From Fragilaria radians (lineage: Eukaryota; Bacillariophyta; Fragilariophyceae; Fragilariales; Fragilariaceae): 13,674 nucleotides of DNA. Below, one piece after another: positions 8,959 to 13,674 of this stretch. A model generated the notes under the pieces. The model saw only the letters and a program-made list of their open reading frames with translations. It searched no databases and was not told where the DNA came from. Positions within the stretch are counted from its first letter, which is position 1. The number at the start of each line of letters is the position of its first letter. Position numbers and translations under genes: made by a program. The stretch lies in the NCBI GenBank assembly GCA_900642245.1, contig CAAAJI010000245.1, forward strand, positions 5,395-19,068, given 5' to 3'.

Positions 8959-9354
8959 ACAATTGAAAGATTAGTTGAGGCTAAAGTGGAGAGAAGCCAT
9001 GTGAAAAATACATGCATAGAAAAGAATCATTCGCCCAAGAAACTTTCAAATAAGCTATGGCAAGGATTTGGCTGCTATGACAGAATCCTTGCACAGATTA
9101 CAGCAATAATCATAGACGGCTTAGACGGCTTATGGAGCATAAACAGAATCATCGAACAAAAAACGCGCTTCCTAGATGATGCCGAGTATTTGTTACTAAA
9201 GAAAGTGCCAAGATCTAAAACAGTTAGGAAACAAAGAGGGAAAAACAAATTGTTTACGCTGATCCAGGTAGCAGTATATTGCAATTGGACTAAAGGTGCT
9301 TTTTACTTTACAATGCGAACACACATCACAATAGATATAAAAATTTACGGATAA
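8959..9354 (+). other. Longest open frame of the gene-poor region (132 codons, no early ATG)
   Basis: Open from just after a TAG at 8956-8958 to the TAA at 9352-9354. The earliest alternative start is GTG at 8986; the first ATG comes only near the end, so a normal eukaryotic start is missing and it would have to be an internal exon or a remnant. The reading mixes hydrophobic and charged residues evenly and contains a small duplication, GACGGCTTA twice (9115-9132), giving Asp-Gly-Leu repeated. No known domain is recognised. Confidence 0.25.
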
Positions 9355-9953
9355 GTCTTAAGGCAAAGCTAGCCACAAATATATTTTTTCGAAAATGTGG
9401 TTGTGTTAGGGAGAGTTGCAAATACCGTAAGTTAAAAGAAATTCTTTAAATAATTGGATAAAACTTACAGTGGAAAAATGCAACCATTGCCATTCAGATC
9501 AGGAGTACAAAATGCCGAAGAAGAAGAGCTAAAAACATGGATGAAAGGAATTACTGAAATAAGAATGTGGCAAAGTGGATCCAATAACACATAAATGTCC
9601 TAAGGCTATTTGATATCAATAGGCGAACAAATAGAGTTCAAGATAAAAGGTAATGAAGTGTACACTTTCGGCAGTACCAATTAAAACGGAAATGCAGAAA
9701 GAATAAAAAAGCCTACGAACAAGGGTATCCAATAGGACATAATAAAAAGAATAGTGTACGGTCGTAGTATTGGTATGGTTTAAGAAGGAGCGACCTACAC
9801 CACGAAAGAAAACCTTTAAATTGAAAAAGCGTTTGTTATGCGTAGTAAAAAACAGATCATCTAGGGAAATGATCAAGATTGCAATTGAAGAATGGATGAT
9901 CCAAATTGTCGTTTGAAAAAAGTCTATTGTAGCTCACAAAGGCCAATAATTGG

Positions 9954-10457
9954 ATGATAAACTATAAATGGGCAAGACAACATGCAAATTTTGCAGAGAT
10001 AAAAGATGTTGCGTTAAATTTTCATATAAATGAGTTACCCTTTCAACGAGAAAACAACAAACACTTAAATGGAGTTGCAACAACGAGGACAAATGATATA
10101 TTGCACTTAGATCCGTACTGCAGACTTTTTACTAGAGCACCAATAGCAATAGAGCTTTAAAAAGAATCAGGGAAATAGGTTAAAGGATGACCTTAAGTGA
10201 GCTCAAAAAGAAAGAAGTGACGAACAAGTCCTGATGAGAGAAGGGAATCGGCCAACGTATTTGCAATATTACGGGGAGAGTATTTCTTTAACAAAGGTGC
10301 AAATGTCAATATAAAAAATTTCCAAAAGAAATATGACATTAAAAATCAAATCCTGTAAATGGAAGCAGAAATTAAAGATGAAGACAAACATGCAAACGGA
10401 GTCGCAAGATGTAATATGAAACATGAGGCAAGGCAATTTGCAGAGGAGAGAGGGTAA
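9954..10457 (+). repeat. Two diverged segments sharing the protein motif KHxNGVA
   Basis: At about 10056-10082 and 10386-10412, both in the same forward frame, the readings are KHLNGVATT and KHANGVARC. His, Asn and Val use different synonymous codons in the two (CAC/CAT, AAT/AAC, GTT/GTC), so the amino acids are better kept than the bases. A second shared motif, ARQ followed by FAE, occurs at about 9972-10001 and 10425-10445, but on the opposite side of KHxNGVA. This suggests remnants of a protein with diverged internal repeats. The motifs are short and the match could be coincidental. Confidence 0.3.
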
Positions 10458-10460
10458 CAT

Positions 10461-10779
10461 GATTTCCTATTAAAACGATCTGAGAGTAAAACAGGCATGC
10501 AGATCATGAGTAAATCTAAGCTAAAAAGAAAGCATTAGAGGATATGAATCTCCGAAGAACAAATATGAATATCATATACAACGTAAGAATTCTTGAAGAG
10601 CACCTAATATATTAACACCACAAGATTTTAAAAGGTGGGATTGCAGGCATGATGCAAAGCTCTCATTAAGGATAGGAAAGAATACCTGACCCAAAGATAT
10701 AGTAAATACCCTACACAACTAGTACACTGTAGCAAAATCGCTTACACTATACACTCCGAATATCCATCGTCTCCAAATC
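10461..10779. promoter_or_regulatory. Upstream region of the amine oxidase gene
   Basis: No gene is seen. The sequence is AT-rich and changes near 10690 to a less A-rich stretch leading into the ATG at 10780, whose immediate context is CAAATCATG. I see no clear TATA box or CCAAT box at a fixed distance. The promoter must lie here if the gene has a short 5' leader, but no element can be pinned down. Confidence 0.3.
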
Positions 10780-11997
10780 ATGTTGGATGTTGTTGTGATT
10801 GGTTTGGGTGGCGTTGGGTCGTTTTGTCTTCGATCGTTATCCAAACGTGGACTTAAGGTAGTTGGATTAGAACGATATCATCGTATACATGATCGTGGAT
10901 CCTCTCATGGTGGGAGTCGTATCTATCGGAAGGCTTACTTTGAGGGACCCTGGTATGTTCCATGGATTCAATATTCAGAACAAATCTTTCGAGAACTTCA
11001 TTCGAAGAATGATGATGATGGTGTCTTGGTGAATTGTGGTACACTCATCATGGAAGAAGATGGAGGTCCACTTATAAGGGCATGTCAGGAATCAGCACAT
11101 CAATGGGATATACCCATTGAAATGTATGACCATGACGAATTATCATACCGATATCCACAATTTCGATTATCATCGGTCGATACAACAAAAACAACTGATA
11201 AGAAGATACGGGGTATTTTTGAACCAGGTGGTGGATTTATTCGACCAGAAAAAGCTATGCAAATTGCTCTGGAGGATGCTGAATTATCGGATACGGTAGA
11301 AATTTGGGAGAATGTCAAGGTAACGAAAATTCAAGAAGTATCCGACGAAAATTACGTTGAAATTCATGTCCAATCGAATAACGATGACATGGTTCTAAAC
11401 GCCAAGGGTGTCATTGTTGCTTGTGGAGCTTGGACATCGTCACTCATTCCATCGTGGAGACCATATTTGACACCCACAAGACAAATTCAGGGTTGGATTA
11501 ATGTTGGAGATTGTAGTATGAATAGTGATGCCTATCTTCCCCAAAATTTTCCCACATGGTGTATGTCCATACCTAGTCGGCATCCAATTATGCTCTATGG
11601 TACACCCAGAGATCCTGCCTCAACCTTACATCCAGGATATATAAAGATTGGTTTGCATGGTCGTCCCGATATCCTAGTAGATCCTTCCATGTCCTCACCG
11701 ATTGTAACTCAAGCGGAGAAACAAGAGTTAATTGAAGCCACAAGGCTTTCACTTCATTGTGAACCCAACATTGCCCTGGCAAAGCCATGTTTGTATACCA
11801 TGTCACCCGATACACACTTTGTATTGGGAAAACCCATGGAATACAGTCGTGTTGTGGCAGTATCTGGTCTATCAGGACATGGCTTCAAGATGACACCTGC
11901 CCTAGGTGAAATTCTATGTGATATGGTTCTAGGGCAAGACTATAGTCAATGGAACGTAAACTCAATATTATCCGATCGTTTTCATGTCAAGAATTAA
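10780..11997 (+). CDS. FAD-dependent amine oxidase, monomeric sarcosine oxidase / PIPOX family
   Basis: This flavoenzyme family oxidises secondary amines such as sarcosine, N-methyl amino acids or pipecolate, reducing O2 to H2O2. The 405-residue length fits the family (about 385-410). The N-terminal Rossmann motif GLGGVG (Gly8, Gly10, Gly13) is followed by Glu31, expected to bind the FAD ribose. GSSHGGSRIYRKAY (40-53) is the family signature, with His43, Arg47 and Arg50. Tyr273, Lys289 (O2-activating lysine), His293, Cys337 (covalent flavin attachment) and Lys370 in the SGHGFK motif match Bacillus sarcosine oxidase Tyr254, Lys265, His269, Cys315 and Lys348. The spacings Lys-His (4) and Cys-Lys (33) are identical. 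The C-terminus ends in VKN, not a standard peroxisomal signal, unlike mammalian PIPOX (AHL), and no N-terminal targeting peptide is apparent, so location is open. The exact substrate cannot be read from the sequence. No introns. Convergent with the DNAJC11-like gene, 34 bp between stops. Confidence 0.93.
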   Translation: MLDVVVIGLGGVGSFCLRSLSKRGLKVVGLERYHRIHDRGSSHGGSRIYRKAYFEGPWYVPWIQYSEQIFRELHSKNDDDGVLVNCGTLIMEEDGGPLIRACQESAHQWDIPIEMYDHDELSYRYPQFRLSSVDTTKTTDKKIRGIFEPGGGFIRPEKAMQIALEDAELSDTVEIWENVKVTKIQEVSDENYVEIHVQSNNDDMVLNAKGVIVACGAWTSSLIPSWRPYLTPTRQIQGWINVGDCSMNSDAYLPQNFPTWCMSIPSRHPIMLYGTPRDPASTLHPGYIKIGLHGRPDILVDPSMSSPIVTQAEKQELIEATRLSLHCEPNIALAKPCLYTMSPDTHFVLGKPMEYSRVVAVSGLSGHGFKMTPALGEILCDMVLGQDYSQWNVNSILSDRFHVKN

Positions 11998-12031
11998 GGT
12001 GTATGTGTAATCTATTCTTCTCTACTGACCT

Positions 12032-13674
12032 TCATCTTACTCGATTCTTGGGACCCAATGGCATGGCATGATTGTTGGGTAATACAAGCGGATCTGAATC
12101 GTTGATTGTAATTTCAAATGCTGTCTCTTCAAAGGTATATCGTATACTTAATTGAGGAAGTAAAGTTGGGGATTCCTCGGAACGTGAAGACCAATAGTTC
12201 CAAGACCAAATGCTGTGAGACTTCGGAAATGGTATGGGTGTTATCAGGTTGTAAAATCCCAACAAAGTACTCTTGGAGCCCTCTGGAAGATAGAGAGTAG
12301 AATTCTGTACGAGAAATTGTAGTTGGATCCTTACATCCAAGGAGGGGCCTCCATCGACAAAGTAATTAGCTTGATATATAACCAATCCATTGCAATTAGA
12401 TTCTCTTTCCATGTTCTTCTCTGCCATGACTTTCATCAGGAGTATCTGTTGTTCGGCATCGTGACGTAATTTTCGTATCGAAGTAGGTCGTACGCTGTTT
12501 CTGTCGTTGTAATGTTGTTGGCTTTCCATTGTCGAATAGTTAGGAGAAAAGCTACTCAATATGTCGTCAATTGCACCTGTCACTAGGACTAGGTACCACA
12601 TTCGAATTGAGTACGATGGATCACCGACACCACATAACAAGATGGGAACTCGGAATGTAAAGTTTCCCCGATTCATTTCCAATATCCAACTGAGACCAGC
12701 TTTCGTGACGTGTTGTATACCCATCGTCCATTTTGAATATGACGTTAGAAATCTGGACAATGTTGCCTTCACTTTCATTCCACTTGGGCCGAATGCAAGG
12801 GATAAAAATCCTGTACGTGTCCCAAAGTTTTGTTGTCCGGATAACTTCAGGGGATATGGATCCACTCCCAAATTTAACTTGACGACACACCTGGGATAGT
12901 CATTCGATAATGTCATGAGAGATAATAGTCCATAGTGGAGCGTTAAATCACTACCCATACCTATAGCCCAAGATGCTCGTAGAGGTGTCGTTGTGTGCAT
13001 GCGTAAATTTCGATAGGAAACCAAAGACATTGCCATTACATTACGTGACGACTTTGCGGCTGGTGACATGATGATAGTTTGGGCAGTTGCCGTAACAATG
13101 GTAGAATCTTGGAATGTTCGTGTCGTACTACAGGAAAGACGCATCGGTATCTTCATCCCTGACGATGACGACACCTGCTTCCTCATGGGTATGGTTTCCA
13201 ATGTCGTAGATATATGAGTGCCCATATCTGGTCGATACCCAATCGATAGACTACTGGATGCCTTACCCAATCCATCCTTTATAGAAGATTGAATCCGTAA
13301 TGATGTATCCAATTTGTTAGAGGAGGTAGATGGTGACGATGCCGTGGAAACCGATATGATGGATCCATTCGTAGTACCAATACCTCGAAGGAGAATATCT
13401 GGAATATCACTCCACATCATATCCTCATACGATGAAGATAATGATATCCTAGAAAGATCACAGGGTAATTCAATAGTCACACCAATCGGATGCAATTTAT
13501 CCATTCTTTCGATATGATGATGTCGTAATATCTGGGCAAGTTCTGCCTTCACTTGCTGTTTCTGTTCTTGACTAGAAACATTTACTTGGTAGTAAAGTCG
13601 TTGTAATTTTGGATACAATGCATCAACATCCAACGAAGAAGAATGTATCGTACGTCTTATTAATTGGACAGCAT
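12032..13674 (-). CDS. DNAJC11: DNAJC11-like J protein, body and C-terminal domain (5' partial)
   Basis: DNAJC11 is a mitochondrial outer-membrane-associated J protein linked in animals to the MICOS/SAM cristae-organising assembly. The frame is open to the window end, giving 546 visible residues; the TTG near 13633 is not a start. The J domain with its HPD motif is not visible and should lie just beyond the window. The visible N-terminal part (13470-13640) resembles the Gln/Glu/Arg-rich linker and the following IGV-type strand of DNAJC11. The middle (about 12570-13350) is rich in alternating polar/hydrophobic strands, like the beta-barrel-like body. The last part (about 12060-12475) aligns by eye with the DUF3395 C-terminal domain: NGLVIYQANYF matches MGLIIVNAWYG, FLVQNSTLYLPEGSKSTLLGFY matches its [21 protein letters not shown] region, followed by a closing strand ending in an IPK/LPN-type turn. 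No intron is needed in the visible part. Confidence 0.82.
   Translation of the reverse strand, partial: AVQLIRRTIHSSSLDVDALYPKLQRLYYQVNVSSQEQKQQVKAELAQILRHHHIERMDKLHPIGVTIELPCDLSRISLSSSYEDMMWSDIPDILLRGIGTTNGSIISVSTASSPSTSSNKLDTSLRIQSSIKDGLGKASSSLSIGYRPDMGTHISTTLETIPMRKQVSSSSGMKIPMRLSCSTTRTFQDSTIVTATAQTIIMSPAAKSSRNVMAMSLVSYRNLRMHTTTPLRASWAIGMGSDLTLHYGLLSLMTLSNDYPRCVVKLNLGVDPYPLKLSGQQNFGTRTGFLSLAFGPSGMKVKATLSRFLTSYSKWTMGIQHVTKAGLSWILEMNRGNFTFRVPILLCGVGDPSYSIRMWYLVLVTGAIDDILSSFSPNYSTMESQQHYNDRNSVRPTSIRKLRHDAEQQILLMKVMAEKNMERESNCNGLVIYQANYFVDGGPSLDVRIQLQFLVQNSTLYLPEGSKSTLLGFYNLITPIPFPKSHSIWSWNYWSSRSEESPTLLPQLSIRYTFEETAFEITINDSDPLVLPNNHAMPLGPKNRVR

Larger units (their letters stand above)
8644..10460 (+). 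pseudogene. A-rich, T-poor tract resembling decayed + strand coding DNA
   Basis: The + strand has many more A than T and contains successive open segments in shifting frames: about 8644-8823 (60 codons, Gln/Lys/Glu/Arg-rich), 8959-9354 (132 codons with no ATG before residue 118), about 9750-9915 (Lys/Arg-rich), 9954-10160 (68 residues from an ATG) and 10359-10457 (32 residues from an ATG). Readings are hydrophilic, charged and protein-like. Two segments share a KHxNGVA motif (see repeat entry). This fits an old gene or mobile element that has accumulated frameshifts and stops. No transposase, reverse transcriptase or terminal repeat was recognised. A strand with little T has fewer stop codons by composition alone, so the openness is not proof of coding. 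Confidence 0.35.

Noticed and set aside
9616..9876. 86-codon - strand frame rich in Phe, Leu and Tyr
   Set aside because: Its composition is what the complement of A-rich + strand DNA gives; it begins at TTG and the + strand reading there is more protein-like.
4374..10779. tRNA genes, small RNA genes, long terminal repeats or transposon inverted repeats
   Set aside because: I looked for B-box-like tRNA sequences, U6-like sequence and matching ends on both strands and saw none; no transposase or reverse transcriptase motif was recognised.
12561..12899. 112-codon + strand frame
   Set aside because: Antisense to the DNAJC11-like gene, whose family match is clear.

Overview
The window looks like nuclear DNA of a compact-genome eukaryotic microbe, most plausibly a diatom or related stramenopile alga. 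Three things point this way. The leftmost gene is interrupted by two very short introns (60 and 50 bp) with GTAAGT donors and AG acceptors that restore one reading frame. The protein families are eukaryotic, for example a DNAJC11-like protein. One start sits in a good Kozak context (ACCATGG). The exact lineage cannot be fixed from sequence reading alone.

Layout. Two tail-to-tail gene pairs flank a long gene-poor stretch. Left pair: a spliced + strand gene (1-3507, cut by the window start) encodes a large protein with four predicted membrane helices resembling a voltage-sensor bundle, followed by a possible PH/GRAM-like region. It faces a - strand gene (3564-4373) for a low-complexity acidic/basic protein of unknown function. 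Only 56 bp separate their stop codons. Right pair: a complete intronless + strand gene (10780-11997) encodes an FAD-dependent amine oxidase of the monomeric sarcosine oxidase/PIPOX family with all key residues present. It faces a - strand gene (12032 to the window end, 5' end cut off) whose product matches the body and C-terminal domain of DNAJC11, a mitochondrial outer-membrane-associated J protein. Only 34 bp separate these stops.

Between the two pairs lie about 6.4 kb (4374-10779) of AT-rich DNA with no gene I can recognise. It is not featureless. It holds a nearly perfect 75-bp tandem duplication (4758-4907), a tiny ORF with a signal-peptide-like start (6129-6245), several isolated ORFs of 57-132 codons, and an A-rich, T-poor stretch (about 8640-10460). 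That stretch has a run of open + strand segments in shifting frames and two segments sharing a KHxNGVA motif with synonymous differences. The best reading is decayed coding DNA (old gene or transposon), but no family is identifiable.

The four genes do not form an obvious pathway. The main candidates for novelty are the voltage-sensor-like/PH-like protein and the decayed coding tract. I found no tRNA, rRNA, CRISPR array, insertion sequence or complete transposon.
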